Positions 30,272-39,618 are shown, counted from the stretch's first letter. The stretch is DNA of 64,000 bases from Brevibacterium sp. CS2 (GCF_005280295.1 NZ_CP040020.1:2170001-2234000), one strand, 5' to 3'. Numbers and translations: made by a program. The notes: generated by a model from the letters alone, not told the origin.

Positions 30272-31081
30272 TCATTCGAGGACCCCCACCGGCCGCCCGG
30301 TGGCGTCGATCGCGATGGTGCGGCCGTCGACGACCTCGGTGCGCAGCTGCCGCTCGCCGCGGTCGGCGCCGATGAAGCCCCGGAGGAAGTCGTCGGCCGG
30401 GGCGGCGAGGATCTGGGCGGGGGTGCCCTGCTGGGCGATCCGACCGCCGTCGCGGAGCACGACGACCTCGTCGCCGAGCCGGAACGCCTCGTCGATGTCG
30501 TGGGTGACGAAGAGGATCGTCTTGCCGAGCTCGGACTGGAGGCGCAGCAGCTCGTCCTGGAGCTCGCGGCGCACGATCGGGTCGACGGCGCCGAACGGCT
30601 CGTCCATGAGGAGGATGTTCGGATCCGCGGCGAGCGCCCGGGCGACCCCGACGCGCTGCTGCTGGCCGCCGGAGAGCTGGCCGGGATAGCGGATGCCGAT
30701 CGCCGGGTCGAGGCCGACGCGGCGCAGCAGCTCGCCGGCCTCGTCGCGGGCCTGCTTCTTCCCCTGCCCCCGGAGGACGGGCACGGTGGCGACGTTGTCG
30801 AGCACGGTGCGGTGGGGGAGCAGGCCGCCGTGCTGGAGCACGTAGCCGATCGAGCGGCGCAGCTGAACCGGGTCGACGCTCTGCACGTCCGTGCCGTCGA
30901 TGAGCACCCGACCGCTCGTCGGCTCGACCATCCGGTTGACCATCCGCATGAGGGTGGTCTTGCCGGAGCCGGACGAACCGACGAGCACGACGGTGCGGTG
31001 CGAGGGGATGGTCAGCGAGAAGTCCGTCACGGCCGCGGGCGCACCGGGATAGGTCTTGGAGACGGATTCGAACTCGATCAT
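30272..31081 (-). CDS. Osmoprotectant ABC transporter ATPase
   Basis: 269 aa. Walker A GSSGSGKTTLMR, Q-loop YVLQHGGLLPHRTV, signature LSGGQQQRVGVARAL, Walker B ILLMDEPFGAVD, H-loop FVTHDIDEAF: a complete ProV/OpuCA ATPase. The C-terminus is short (no pair of CBS domains, which sense ionic strength in OpuA), so gating must rely on other means. First gene of the five-gene operon that ends with selO. Confidence 0.94.
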   Translation of the reverse strand: MIEFESVSKTYPGAPAAVTDFSLTIPSHRTVVLVGSSGSGKTTLMRMVNRMVEPTSGRVLIDGTDVQSVDPVQLRRSIGYVLQHGGLLPHRTVLDNVATVPVLRGQGKKQARDEAGELLRRVGLDPAIGIRYPGQLSGGQQQRVGVARALAADPNILLMDEPFGAVDPIVRRELQDELLRLQSELGKTILFVTHDIDEAFRLGDEVVVLRDGGRIAQQGTPAQILAAPADDFLRGFIGADRGERQLRTEVVDGRTIAIDATGRPVGVLE

Positions 31082-31219
31082 GGCGCCACCGCCCGGGGGT
31101 TGTCGACTGGAGCGCCGGCGGGCCGAGGGCGGGGAACTCGCCCTCCCCGGTCATCCGGCTCGGTTGCGGCAAGTCTACGTGACGGAGCCGGGGAGAACAG
31201 AGGGGGTCCGCTCGACCGC

Positions 31220-31603
31220 TCAGGCGCCGAGGCCGTCGACGAGGATGCGGTAGACGTCGTCGGCGGCAGTGTTTTCGTCGACCCCGCGGGCGATGAGCTC
31301 CATCCCGGCCCCGATCATGCCCTGTACCAGGGGCGCGCGTCGGTGGGCCTCCTCGATCCCGAGGTCCTCGATCTTCTGGCCCCAGCTCTCGATCGCGACG
31401 AGCGCGAGGAGCTTGACGGTGATCTTCGTGTCGTTGACCTCGCTGCCGATCGGGTGCTGGAGGCTGACGAGGAGCGCGCCGGTGATGAGCATCGTCCACG
31501 CGCCGTGCATGAGCGGGGCGACGATCCGGGCCCGCGCCTCCCGCATCGCGAGTGACTGCATGATCACCCCGCCGAGCAGTGCCGCGATGCCGATGAAGTG
31601 CAC
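31220..31603 (-). CDS. Conserved small membrane protein, unknown function
   Basis: 127 aa from GTG 31603. Three hydrophobic segments in the first ~85 residues (MHFIGIAALLGGVIMQ; LMHGAWTMLITGALLVSL; TVKLLALVAIES) with NDTKITVKL between, then a soluble helical tail of ~45 residues (EEAHRRAPLVQGMIGAG). The codons LAGLEILENVIPVV directly precede the GTG in frame, so a CTG start about 13 codons upstream is also possible. Divergent from the oxygenase gene; the shared gap contains twin palindromes. Confidence 0.7.
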   Translation of the reverse strand: MHFIGIAALLGGVIMQSLAMREARARIVAPLMHGAWTMLITGALLVSLQHPIGSEVNDTKITVKLLALVAIESWGQKIEDLGIEEAHRRAPLVQGMIGAGMELIARGVDENTAADDVYRILVDGLGA

Positions 31604-31646
31604 GACGGGGATGACGTTCTCGAGAATCTCCAGGCCTGCCAGCTTG

Positions 31647-31689
31647 CTGACACGGTGTCAGATCGATCGATTTCCCGACACCGTGTCGG
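31647..31689. promoter_or_regulatory. Twin 15-bp palindromic operators in a divergent promoter region
   Basis: CTGACACGGTGTCAG (31647-31661) and CCGACACCGTGTCGG (31675-31689), both perfect odd palindromes sharing the core GACAC-N-GTGTC, centres 28 bp apart. This is the size and shape of TetR-type operators. No regulator gene is adjacent. Confidence 0.7.
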
Positions 31690-31779
31690 ACCGCTCGGGC
31701 GCGCAGTGTGATGCCCTGGCCTCCGAGCAAACGTTCTGCTAGGCTCAGCGCACCACTGCATGGTTCCGAAGGAGTACCC

Positions 31780-32955
31780 ATGACGCGCACCGACTGGCCC
31801 GCCGGACGCGGCGACCGCGCCGCTTTCACCCGGACCCACGGGGAGGAGCGCGCCGCGCGCTTCCTCACCGCGTTCCACGAGGGGGACCCCGTCGGCGACG
31901 CCCTGTTCACGGCCGACGTCCCCCGGGCCGCGCTCATGCGGCAGCTCCGCAGCGCGCTGCGCGCCGGGGAGGCCGCACCTGGTGACGCGCCCCAGGTCGC
32001 GGCCTTCCTCGACGACATGCGCGCGGCGGTGAGCGATGCGGACTGGGAGCAGATCGAGCGCGGCCGCCGGGTGTACCTCTCGATCCCCGTCCTCACGCAC
32101 TCCGTGGCGCTCGGCCCCGGCTCGCTCGTCAACACTTACTCGAGCCCGGCGATCTCCACCGTGCTCGTGGGCACCGGTCGGCTCGTCGACGGGGCGCTGC
32201 GTCGGCTCATCGACACCCGCAACTGGAACTACCATCTCTATGCCGCCGGCGCGCTCGAGCCGGGCGGCGGCGGCTTCGAGCACACCGGGATGGTCCGGGC
32301 GATGCACGCCTACGCGCGCGCCCAGCATCTCGAGCGGCACCCGGACACGGGGGAGTGGGGCCTGCCGATCAATGCGATCGACATGATCCGCACGTGGTTC
32401 GACTTCACCTACATCCCGTACCGCGGTCTGGCGGCCATGGGCTACGACCTCACGGAGGAGCAGATCCGCGACGTCTACGGGATGTGGCAGGTCGTCGGGC
32501 GGCTGCTCGGGATCCCCGCCGACCTCCTCGCCGGGCTCGACGACCACGAGTCCTCCGAGCCGATGGTGCAGGCGGTCGCCGCCGTCGCCGGGAAGCCCGA
32601 CGACGGCTCGCGGGCGCTCGTCGACGCGCTCGTCGGGGCGACCGCCGCGCAGCTCGCGCTCGTCCTCGGTCTCCCCGAGGGGCCGCTCGTGGAGCGGACG
32701 CAGGCGCAGATCCGGATCATCCACGGCGACGAGCTCGCCGACTGGCTCGCGATCCCGCGGACCTCGATGCAGGTCGCCGAGCTCCTCCAGGTGCCGGTGG
32801 TGAGGCAGCGGTACGACTTCCTCCGGCAGCTGCCCGCTGAGCTCGAGCGGGAGATCGCGACGAACGAGGCGATGCTCACCCATCTCCTCGCCGCGACCGA
32901 GGACGGGAAGTCGGCCTACGAGACGGCGCCCGCCGGGGAGGAGACCGCCGCCTGA
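31780..32955 (+). CDS. MpaB-family (DUF2236) oxygenase
   Basis: 391 aa from ATG 31780 with AAGGAG 6 nt upstream. DUF2236 features: RGRRVYLSIPVLTHSVALGPGSLVNTYSSP, FEHTGMVRAMHAYARAQ (heme-ligand-type R-x-x-H), NAIDMIRTWFDFTYIPYRGL. Relatives are heme-dependent oxygenases such as MpaB and latex-clearing protein; the natural substrate is unknown. Divergent from the small membrane protein and probably under control of the twin palindromes. Ends in a strong bidirectional hairpin. Confidence 0.85.
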   Translation: MTRTDWPAGRGDRAAFTRTHGEERAARFLTAFHEGDPVGDALFTADVPRAALMRQLRSALRAGEAAPGDAPQVAAFLDDMRAAVSDADWEQIERGRRVYLSIPVLTHSVALGPGSLVNTYSSPAISTVLVGTGRLVDGALRRLIDTRNWNYHLYAAGALEPGGGGFEHTGMVRAMHAYARAQHLERHPDTGEWGLPINAIDMIRTWFDFTYIPYRGLAAMGYDLTEEQIRDVYGMWQVVGRLLGIPADLLAGLDDHESSEPMVQAVAAVAGKPDDGSRALVDALVGATAAQLALVLGLPEGPLVERTQAQIRIIHGDELADWLAIPRTSMQVAELLQVPVVRQRYDFLRQLPAELEREIATNEAMLTHLLAATEDGKSAYETAPAGEETAA

Positions 32956-32964
32956 GCAGACGCG

Positions 32965-33000
32965 CCGGCTCCCCTCGGACCCGTGGCCGAGGGGAGCCGG
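32965..33000. terminator. Bidirectional terminator between the oxygenase and CoA-binding genes
   Basis: Perfect 14-bp stem (CCGGCTCCCCTCGG and complement) with an 8-nt loop, lying between two converging genes 58 nt apart. Confidence 0.75.
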
Positions 33001-33013
33001 TGTCGCGTGCGGT

Positions 33014-33505
33014 TCAGGCGGTGACCTGGCGCTTCGAGGAGATCACGCCGGTGTTGAAACCGGCGAGGTGAAGGCCGCCGTGGAAGCGGGCGTGCTCGAT
33101 CTTCGTGCACCGGTCCATGACGACCTGCAGACCGCCGGCCTCCGCGATCGCCGCGGCCTCCTCGTTCCAGGAGCCGAGCTGGAGCCACAGAGTCTTCGCC
33201 CCGATCTCCACGGCCTCCCGGGCCACCCCGGGCAGGTCGTCGTGTCTGCGGAACGCGTCGACGATGTCGGGGACCTCGGGCAGGTCGGCGAGCGAGGGGT
33301 AGACGGGGTGCCCGAGGATCTCGTCGAGCACCGGGTTGATGAAGTACACCCGGTACGTCGAGGAGGACAGCAGATAGGTCGCCACGAAGTTCGAGGCGCG
33401 CGAGGGCTTGTCCGATGCCCCCACGATGGCGATCGACTCCGCGTCGCGGAGGATCCGCAGGCGTTCGGTGGCGCTGGGTCCCACCCAGGTGCGGGTCTCG
33501 ATCAT
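33014..33505 (-). CDS. CoA-binding (Rossmann) protein, YccU-like
   Basis: 163 aa. IAIVGASDKPSRASNFVATYLL and VYFINPVLDEILGHPVYPSLADLP are the CoA_binding signature; GAKTLWLQLGSWNEEAAAIAEAGGLQVVMDRC is the second half with the conserved Cys. No catalytic domain attached. The ATG overlaps the metY stop by 4 nt, a pairing common in actinobacteria and suggestive of a role near sulfur-amino-acid or CoA metabolism. Confidence 0.9.
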   Translation of the reverse strand: MIETRTWVGPSATERLRILRDAESIAIVGASDKPSRASNFVATYLLSSSTYRVYFINPVLDEILGHPVYPSLADLPEVPDIVDAFRRHDDLPGVAREAVEIGAKTLWLQLGSWNEEAAAIAEAGGLQVVMDRCTKIEHARFHGGLHLAGFNTGVISSKRQVTA

Positions 33506-34824
33506 CGTGCGTCCTCTCGTTCCAGTCCGGTCGCGGCGGTGAGCGCCTGATCGAAGTCCCAGATGATGTCCTCGACGTCCTCGATGCCCACCGACAGTCG
33601 GATGAGATCCTCGTGGACGCCGCCGGAGGCGAGCTGCTCGGCGGTGAGCTGCTGGTGCGTGGTCGACGCCGGGTGGAGCACGAGGGTGCGGGCGTCGCCG
33701 ACGTTGGCCAGGTGGCTGGCGAGCTGCGTGGCCTCGATGAACCGGGCCCCGACCTCGCGCCCGCTGAGCTCCGCGGTCGCGGTGACGCCGAAGGAGAACA
33801 CCGGGCTCGTGCCCTTGGGCAGGTACTTCTGCGCGCGCTCGTAATGCGGGTGCGAGGGCAGGCCGGCGTAGTTGACGTAGGACACGCGGGGGTCGGAGTC
33901 GAGCCATTCGGCGACGGCCCGCGCGTTCGCCAGGTGGGCGTCGAGGCGCTGGGGGAGGGTCTCCACGCCCTGGAGGAGCTGCCAGGCCGACTGCGCGGAG
34001 AGGCTCGGGCCGATGTCGCGCAGCTGCTCGGAGCGCAGCCGGGTGAGGAACCCGAACTCGCCGAAGTTGTCCCACCACGACAGGCCGTTGTACGAGGGCA
34101 CCGGCTCGGTCATCGCCGGGAAGCTGCCGTTGCCCCAGTCGAAGCGGCCGGACTCGACGACGACGCCGCCGAGCGTGGTGCCGTGGCCGCCGAGGAACTT
34201 CGTCGCCGAATGGATCACGATGTCCGCGCCGTGGTCGAACGGCCGGCACAGGTAGGGCGGGGTGAGCGTGGCGTCGACGACGAGCGGGATGCCGGCTTCG
34301 TGGGCGATCTCCGCGAGCGCCTCGAGGTCGCTGATCTCACCGGAGGGGTTGGCGACGAGCTCGCAGTAGAGCGCCTTGGTCTCCGGGCGGAGGGCGGCGC
34401 GGTAGTCGGCCGGGTCGGTGCCGGGGACGAACGTCGTGTCCACCCCGAACCGGCGCAGCGTGACGTCGAGCTGGGTGACGGTACCGCCGTAGAGCTGGGA
34501 GGAGGCCACGATGTGGTCGCCGGCCTGGGTGAGCGCGGCGAAGGTGATGAACTCCGCCGCCATGCCCGAGGCCGTGGCGACCGCTCCGATCCCGCCCTCG
34601 AGCGCGGCGATCCGCTCCTCGAACGAGGCGACCGTCGGGTTGCCGATCCGAGAGTAGATGTTGCCGTACTTCTGCAGCGCGAAGAGGTTCGCGGCGTCGG
34701 CGGCGTTCTGGAACACGAACGAGGTGGACTGGTAGATCGGCACCGCCCGGGAGCCGTGCATGGCGTCGGGGGTGCCCCCGGCGTGGAGCGCCAGGGTGCG
34801 GAAGCCGAACTGATGATCTGACAT
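33502..34824 (-). CDS. metY: O-acetylhomoserine sulfhydrylase (aminocarboxypropyltransferase)
   Basis: PLP enzyme making homocysteine from O-acetylhomoserine and sulfide. 440 aa, long MetY-type. PLP lysine in VIHSATKFLGGHGTTLGG; substrate/cofactor segments YSRIGNPTVASFEERIAALEGG and VDATLTPPYLCRPFDHGADI. Could act on O-succinyl- or O-acetyl-homoserine; the 440-aa length and GNGSFPAMTEP insert favour MetY over MetB/MetZ. Lies 47 nt after acsA on the same strand. Confidence 0.94.
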   Translation of the reverse strand: MSDHQFGFRTLALHAGGTPDAMHGSRAVPIYQSTSFVFQNAADAANLFALQKYGNIYSRIGNPTVASFEERIAALEGGIGAVATASGMAAEFITFAALTQAGDHIVASSQLYGGTVTQLDVTLRRFGVDTTFVPGTDPADYRAALRPETKALYCELVANPSGEISDLEALAEIAHEAGIPLVVDATLTPPYLCRPFDHGADIVIHSATKFLGGHGTTLGGVVVESGRFDWGNGSFPAMTEPVPSYNGLSWWDNFGEFGFLTRLRSEQLRDIGPSLSAQSAWQLLQGVETLPQRLDAHLANARAVAEWLDSDPRVSYVNYAGLPSHPHYERAQKYLPKGTSPVFSFGVTATAELSGREVGARFIEATQLASHLANVGDARTLVLHPASTTHQQLTAEQLASGGVHEDLIRLSVGIEDVEDIIWDFDQALTAATGLEREDAR

Positions 34825-34871
34825 CGGGTGGGGGCCTCTTCCGGTTGGTCGGTGGTGATTGGGAGTCTGGT

Positions 34872-36947
34872 TCAGCGGGAGCCGGTCGTGCTCGGGTGTC
34901 CCACGATCCGAGCGATCCCGTCGATCGCCTCGGGGTTCTGTAGCGAGGTGGTGTCGCCGAGCGCCGTGCCCTCGAAGAGCTGGGTGAGGAGGCGGCGCAT
35001 GATCTTCCCCGACCGGGTCTTGGGCACCTCGGGCACGGGGATGACCCGCGCCGGCTTGGCGACGGGACCGATCTCCCGGGCCACGTGGGCGCGCAGCTCC
35101 GCCTCGACCTCGGCCGGCGGCCGCGTGCGTGCGGCTTCGCTGAGGACCACGTAGGCGATCGCGGCCTGCCCGGTGAGCGGATCCGCGATCGGCGCGGAGC
35201 CGGCCTCGACGACGTCGGGATGGGCGATGAGCGCGGATTCGAGCTCGATCGTCGAGAGCCGGTGGCCGGACACGTTGATGACGTCGTCGACGCGCCCGAG
35301 CAGGGTGATCTCGCCGTCGGCGTCGCGCCGGCCGCCGTCGCCGGAGAGGAACCAGCCGCGCTCGCCGAACGCCCTCCAGTACGAATCGAGGTAGCGCTGC
35401 GGGTCGCCCCACACGGTGCGCGCCATCGACGGTCCGATCCGGTCGACGACGACATACCCCTGCTCGCCGGTCGGGGTGTCCGCACCGGTCTCGTCGACCA
35501 CCCGGGTCGACACGCCGGGCAGGGCGCGGGTGGCGCAGCCGGGCTTCGAGGCGATCCCGGAGCCGGGGTCGAAGCACGGGTCGTGGGGGCGCGGGGACAT
35601 GATCGTCGACCCGGTCTCCGACTGCCACCACGTGTCGATCACCGGCAGGATGCCGCCGCCGAGCTCGCCGCGCAGCCAGCGCCATGCCTCGGGGTTGATC
35701 GATTCCCCGACCGTGCCGAGCAGACGCAGCGATGACAGGTCCCAGGTGTCGGGCAGGCCGTCGGGGAAGTTCCCCATGTGCGAGCGGACGAGGGTGGGGG
35801 CGGTGTAGTAGTTCGTCACGCCGTAGCGCTCGATGATCTCGAAGTGGCGGCCCGGGTGCGGGCTGGCCGGGGTGCCCTCGTAGATCACCTGGGTGACGCC
35901 GTTGAGGAGAGGGCCGTAGATCTCGTACGTGTGGGCGGTGACCCAGGCGAGGTCCGCGGTGCACCAGTGGACGGTGCTGTCCACCCGGGCGGGGTCGTTG
36001 ACCGCGGCGAGCTCGTCGTCGACGAGGTCGAAGAGCAGCGCGTGGGTGTAGGCCGTCTGCACGAGGTACCCGCCGGTGGTGTGGACGAGCCCCTTGGGCT
36101 TCCCGGTGGTGCCGGAGGTGTAGATGATGAACAGCGGGTGCTCGGCGTCGAAGGCGCGCGGGGTGTGGGTGTCCGGCTGGGCGGCGAGCGACTCGTGCCA
36201 CCACAGGTCGCGGCCGGCGGTCCACGGGATGTCGTCGCCGGTGCGGGAGACGACGAGCACGTGCTCGATCGCGTTGTCCCCGGCGCATGCGGCGTCCGCG
36301 GCGGCCTTGACCGGCACGGCCGCGCCGCGCCGGAACTGTCCGTCGCTCGTGACGAGCACCTTCGCGCCGGTGTCCTCGATGCGGAAGCGCAGCGCCTCGG
36401 CGGAGAACCCGCCGAACACGAGCGAGTGGACCGCGCCGATCCGGGCGCAGGCGAGCGTGATGATGATCGTCTCCGGGATCACCGGCAGGTAGATCACCAC
36501 GCGGTCACCGGGGACGACGCCGAGCGCTTCGAGAGCGTTCGCCGCGCGGGACACCTCCGTGAGGAGCCCCGCATAGGTGTAGGTGCGGCGGTCGCCGGGC
36601 TCGCCCTCGAAGTGGAGCGCCACCCGGTCCCCGTGCCCGGCGGCGAAGTGCCGGTCGAGGCAGTTGACGGCCGCGTTGAGCGTGCCGCCGGCGAACCACT
36701 CGATGCGCGGCACGGTGTACTCGGGGTCACCGGGTTCGGTGACGCCGGATTCCGGGGCGGGGGTGTCGACTCGACGCGGCTTCTCGAAGGTGTGGGCGGT
36801 ATGCCAGGGGGAATCCCAGTCGAGCCGGGTGGCCTGCTTCTCCCAGAATGCGATCCGTGCGGCATCGGACTCCTGCGCCGGGTTCGCATCGGCCCTGGCG
36901 ACGGGGGAGAGCACGGGGGCAGTCGTCTGGACGGTCATGTCGTCCAT
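34872..36947 (-). CDS. acsA: Acetyl-CoA synthetase
   Basis: Activates acetate via acetyl-AMP. 691 aa from ATG 36947 (ATG 36938 three codons later is equally possible). Core motifs: IIYTSGTTGKPKG (P-loop A3), GTVGESINPEAWRW, DTWWQSETGS, WFLSGDGGRRDADGEI, and PEVPKTRSGKIMRRLL with the lysine that is acetylated in regulated Acs. Reads as AcsA rather than propionyl-CoA synthetase, but specificity was not tested. The 170-nt upstream gap contains short palindromes. Confidence 0.95.
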   Translation of the reverse strand: MDDMTVQTTAPVLSPVARADANPAQESDAARIAFWEKQATRLDWDSPWHTAHTFEKPRRVDTPAPESGVTEPGDPEYTVPRIEWFAGGTLNAAVNCLDRHFAAGHGDRVALHFEGEPGDRRTYTYAGLLTEVSRAANALEALGVVPGDRVVIYLPVIPETIIITLACARIGAVHSLVFGGFSAEALRFRIEDTGAKVLVTSDGQFRRGAAVPVKAAADAACAGDNAIEHVLVVSRTGDDIPWTAGRDLWWHESLAAQPDTHTPRAFDAEHPLFIIYTSGTTGKPKGLVHTTGGYLVQTAYTHALLFDLVDDELAAVNDPARVDSTVHWCTADLAWVTAHTYEIYGPLLNGVTQVIYEGTPASPHPGRHFEIIERYGVTNYYTAPTLVRSHMGNFPDGLPDTWDLSSLRLLGTVGESINPEAWRWLRGELGGGILPVIDTWWQSETGSTIMSPRPHDPCFDPGSGIASKPGCATRALPGVSTRVVDETGADTPTGEQGYVVVDRIGPSMARTVWGDPQRYLDSYWRAFGERGWFLSGDGGRRDADGEITLLGRVDDVINVSGHRLSTIELESALIAHPDVVEAGSAPIADPLTGQAAIAYVVLSEAARTRPPAEVEAELRAHVAREIGPVAKPARVIPVPEVPKTRSGKIMRRLLTQLFEGTALGDTTSLQNPEAIDGIARIVGHPSTTGSR

Positions 36948-36977
36948 TGAGCCGCACGCCCGCGTCACAGCCGCCGC

Positions 36978-37026
36978 TTGGCGTCACACGCCGTCAGACG
37001 GCGTCGTATTCGCGCGTCATATGACG
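36978..37026. promoter_or_regulatory. Cluster of short inverted repeats upstream of acsA
   Basis: ACGCCGT-N3-ACGGCGT (36988-37004) and the perfect 12-bp palindrome CGTCATATGACG (37015-37026), with GTCACA/TGACG-like half sites around them. Position 30-80 nt before the acsA start suggests operator use; the regulator is unknown. Confidence 0.45.
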
Positions 37027-37120
37027 ACGTATGACGGACTGTGGCGCGGGGAGCGCGGCGGGAGGTGCGCGCTGTGCTACCCGGTGCGATCGCGGCCGGA
37101 CCTGTCGTGCGGACCGTGCC

Positions 37121-38047
37121 TCAGTGCTGCTCTGCGGCACCGGTGGGTGCGGGCTCTCCCGGCGGCCGGGGGCGGTAGACGAGGGTGACGAGGACGACGG
37201 AGATGATCATGAGGAGGAACCAGCTCACCATCTTCGACAGCGACACCATCTCCCAGCCGCCCGCCTGGTGCGGGTAGATCCAGGCCCCGGCGGCCGTCCC
37301 GATGTTCTCCGCGATCCAGATGAAGAACGCCACCCCGAGGAACGGCAGGAGGATCGGCAGGCTGCGAGCCGGCCGCTCGCGATGGTTCCGGAACAGCATG
37401 ATGCACCGCCCCCATACGAGGACGACGGCGACCAGCAGCACCCAGCGGGCATCGGGCAGGAAGTGGTGGGTGAAGAAGTTCGCGTAGATGGCCGCCCCGA
37501 TCACGGCGGTGAGCCACAGCGGGGGATAGCGCACGAACCGCAGGTCGAAGAGCTTGAACACGCGCACCATGTAGGAGCCGACCGCGGCGTACATGAACCC
37601 GGTGTAGAGCGGCACCGCGCCGATCGCGAGCACGCCGGCTCCGCCGTACTCCCACGATCCGGCGGCCGTCTTGAACAGCTCCATCACCGTGCCGACGAGG
37701 TGGAACAGGACGATCACCCACAGCTCGCGGCCGCTCTCCAGCCGGAGGGCGACCATGAGCACCTGGATCGCCACCGCGATGAGGACGAGCGCGTCGTTGC
37801 GGCTGAGCGCCGCACCGTCGGGGTACCACAGGGCGGTGGCGACGAGGGCTGCGAGCATGAGCGCGCCGAACACGCACGCCCAGGCCTGCTTGAGGATGAA
37901 GACGAGGAACTCGACCCCGGCCCTGCGGGCGCCTCGGGCCCCGGACTCCGCGGACAGGTGCCGGTGGGCCCAGGCGTCGAGGGCGGCCTCGACCCGGGTG
38001 AGGTCGGCGCGCGGATGCTCGAGCCGCTCCCGGGACTCGTCCGTCAT
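37121..38047 (-). CDS. DUF817 integral membrane protein (YoaT-like)
   Basis: 308 aa with about eight membrane spans. DUF817 signature: ELFKTAAGSWEYGGAGVLAIGAVPLYTGFMYAAVGSYMVRVFKLFDLRF read as overlapping segments from residue ~120. First 45 residues are soluble. Function unknown. Begins 3 nt after the Lrp-type gene, so the two form an operon and the regulator may act on a transport or envelope function. Confidence 0.88.
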   Translation of the reverse strand: MTDESRERLEHPRADLTRVEAALDAWAHRHLSAESGARGARRAGVEFLVFILKQAWACVFGALMLAALVATALWYPDGAALSRNDALVLIAVAIQVLMVALRLESGRELWVIVLFHLVGTVMELFKTAAGSWEYGGAGVLAIGAVPLYTGFMYAAVGSYMVRVFKLFDLRFVRYPPLWLTAVIGAAIYANFFTHHFLPDARWVLLVAVVLVWGRCIMLFRNHRERPARSLPILLPFLGVAFFIWIAENIGTAAGAWIYPHQAGGWEMVSLSKMVSWFLLMIISVVLVTLVYRPRPPGEPAPTGAAEQH

Positions 38048-38050
38048 CGC

Positions 38051-38482
38051 TCAGCGCACGACCGAGCGGAGGAGGACGTGGGTGCGGCTGTTGACGATGC
38101 CCGGCACCCCGCGGATGCGGCGGAGCACCTCGTCGAAGTTCTGCAGGCCGGTGCACTCGAGCTCAGCGATCAGGTCCCAGCCGCCGTTCGTCGTGTGGAG
38201 CGCGCTGATCTCCGGCAGTCCGCGCAGCTCGTGGATGACGCGGTCGGTGGTCCTGCCCTCGACCTCGATGAGGCTCATCGCCTGGAGGCCGCCGCCCTCC
38301 GCATCCGTGTCGACCCGCACGGTGTAGCCGACGATGATGCCGGCGTCGGTCAGCCGCTTCATCCGGCTCGTCACGGTGGTGCGGGTGGTGTGGAGGTCCG
38401 CGGCGAGCGTCGACACCGGGGAGCGCCCATCCCGGCGCAGCGCCGCGATGAGGCGGCGGTCGAGGTCGTCCATGCGGTACAT
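38051..38482 (-). CDS. Lrp/AsnC-family transcriptional regulator
   Basis: 143 aa from ATG 38482. N-terminal HTH (MDDLDRRLIAALRRDGRSPVSTLAADL; TRTTVTSRMKRLTDAGII) and a C-terminal RAM ligand domain (VDTDAEGGGLQAMSLIEV; HTTNGGWDLIAELEC). TACACT lies 6 nt before the ATG, so the transcript is probably leaderless. Divergent from the broken ornithine cyclodeaminase gene, its likely target; arginine or ornithine as effector is inference. Direct repeats at 38501-38529 may be its binding sites. Confidence 0.93.
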   Translation of the reverse strand: MYRMDDLDRRLIAALRRDGRSPVSTLAADLHTTRTTVTSRMKRLTDAGIIVGYTVRVDTDAEGGGLQAMSLIEVEGRTTDRVIHELRGLPEISALHTTNGGWDLIAELECTGLQNFDEVLRRIRGVPGIVNSRTHVLLRSVVR

Positions 38483-38500
38483 GGTCAGAGTGTAAACCTG

Positions 38501-38529
38501 CGGTGCGCACAATGATCGCCCGGTGCGCA
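38501..38529. promoter_or_regulatory. Direct repeats between the Lrp gene and ocd
   Basis: CGGTGCGCA at 38501-38509 and again at 38521-38529, start to start 20 bp (two helical turns), plus ACAATGA (38510-38516) matched by TCATTGT (38548-38554). Phased half-sites are typical of Lrp-family binding, but the assignment is by position only. Confidence 0.45.
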
Positions 38530-38740
38530 GATTTCGGAGGGTCTGCTCATTGTTGCTGCCCTCGGCCCGAACCTGGACTCAGACGGTACTGCGAAAACGG
38601 AACGGATCCCTGCAGGGCGCGCCCGTAAACTGCTCCACGGACCGCGGGGTCATCCACCCCGAGGTCGTGGACCATGAGGCCCCGGCCCCGGCCCGCACTC
38701 ATCCCCATCCCACGCATCATCGTCTGAGCAGGAGGAACCC

Positions 38741-39618
38741 ATGACGGCTTTCGTCGGCGTCGAGAACACGGCCCGCGGGGACACCTACTCCTTCAAGTAC
38801 GTCAACGGCCACCCCTTCAACCCGGCCCCGCCTTCCAGACCGTCACCGCCTTCGGCGTGCTCGCCGACGTCCACAACGGCTACCCGGTGTTCCTCGGCGA
38901 GATGACCCTCGTCACCGCCCTGCGCACCGCCGCGACCTCCGCGATGGTCGCCCGCGCGCTCGCCCGCCCCGACTCCACCCGCATGGCGCTCATCGGCTGC
39001 GGCAGCCAGGCCGAGTTCCAGGCACTCGGCATGCGCGCCGCGCTCGGCATCTCCGAGCTCGCCGTGTTCGACACCGACCCGCAAGCGATGGCGAAGCTGC
39101 GCCGGAACCTCGAGCCCCTCGGATTCACCATCACCGAGGCCGCCTCCGCCTCCGAGGCGGTCGCCGGCGTCGACGTCATCACCACGTGCATCGCCGACAA
39201 GGCCCACTGCGTGGTCCTCGAGGCCGCAGATGTGAAGCCCGGCGTGCACATCAATTCCGTGGGCGGGGACTGCCCCGGCAAGACCGAGCTCGACCCCGCG
39301 ATCCTCGACCTGGGCGAGGTGTTCGTCGAGTTCCCCGAGCAGACCCGCATCGAGGGCGAGATCCAGCTCCGGGATCCGGACTTCCCCGTCACCGAGATGT
39401 GGCAGGTGCTCACCGGTCAGGCCGCAGGGCGCACCTCGCCGCAGCAGGTGACGATCTTCGACTCCGTGGGCTTCGCGATCGCGGACTTCTCCGCACTGCG
39501 CTACGTGCGCGACGCGACCGCCGGCACGGCCTACCAGGACGACATCGACCTCGTCGCCGAGCCCGAGGACCCGAAGGACCTGTTCGGTCTCATCGGCGCG
39601 CTCTCCCCGGTCGGCTGA
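38741..39618 (+). pseudogene. Ornithine cyclodeaminase, N-terminally deleted and frameshifted
   Basis: A good start (GGAGGA 6 nt before ATG 38741) opens MTAFVGVENTARGDTYSFKYVNGHPFNPA, then reads into a stop at about 38903. The downstream frame, open from before 38857 (FQTVTAFGVLADVHNGYPVFLGEMT...), carries the bulk of an Ocd/mu-crystallin protein (NAD fold MALIGCGSQAEFQALG; SVGGDCPGKTE). Family members have ~50-60 extra residues between the start and YSFKYVNGHP, so there is an internal deletion plus a one-base shift near 38822-38840. An internal ATG at 38857 could make a 253-aa fragment, probably inactive because substrate-binding residues are lost. Confidence 0.8.
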
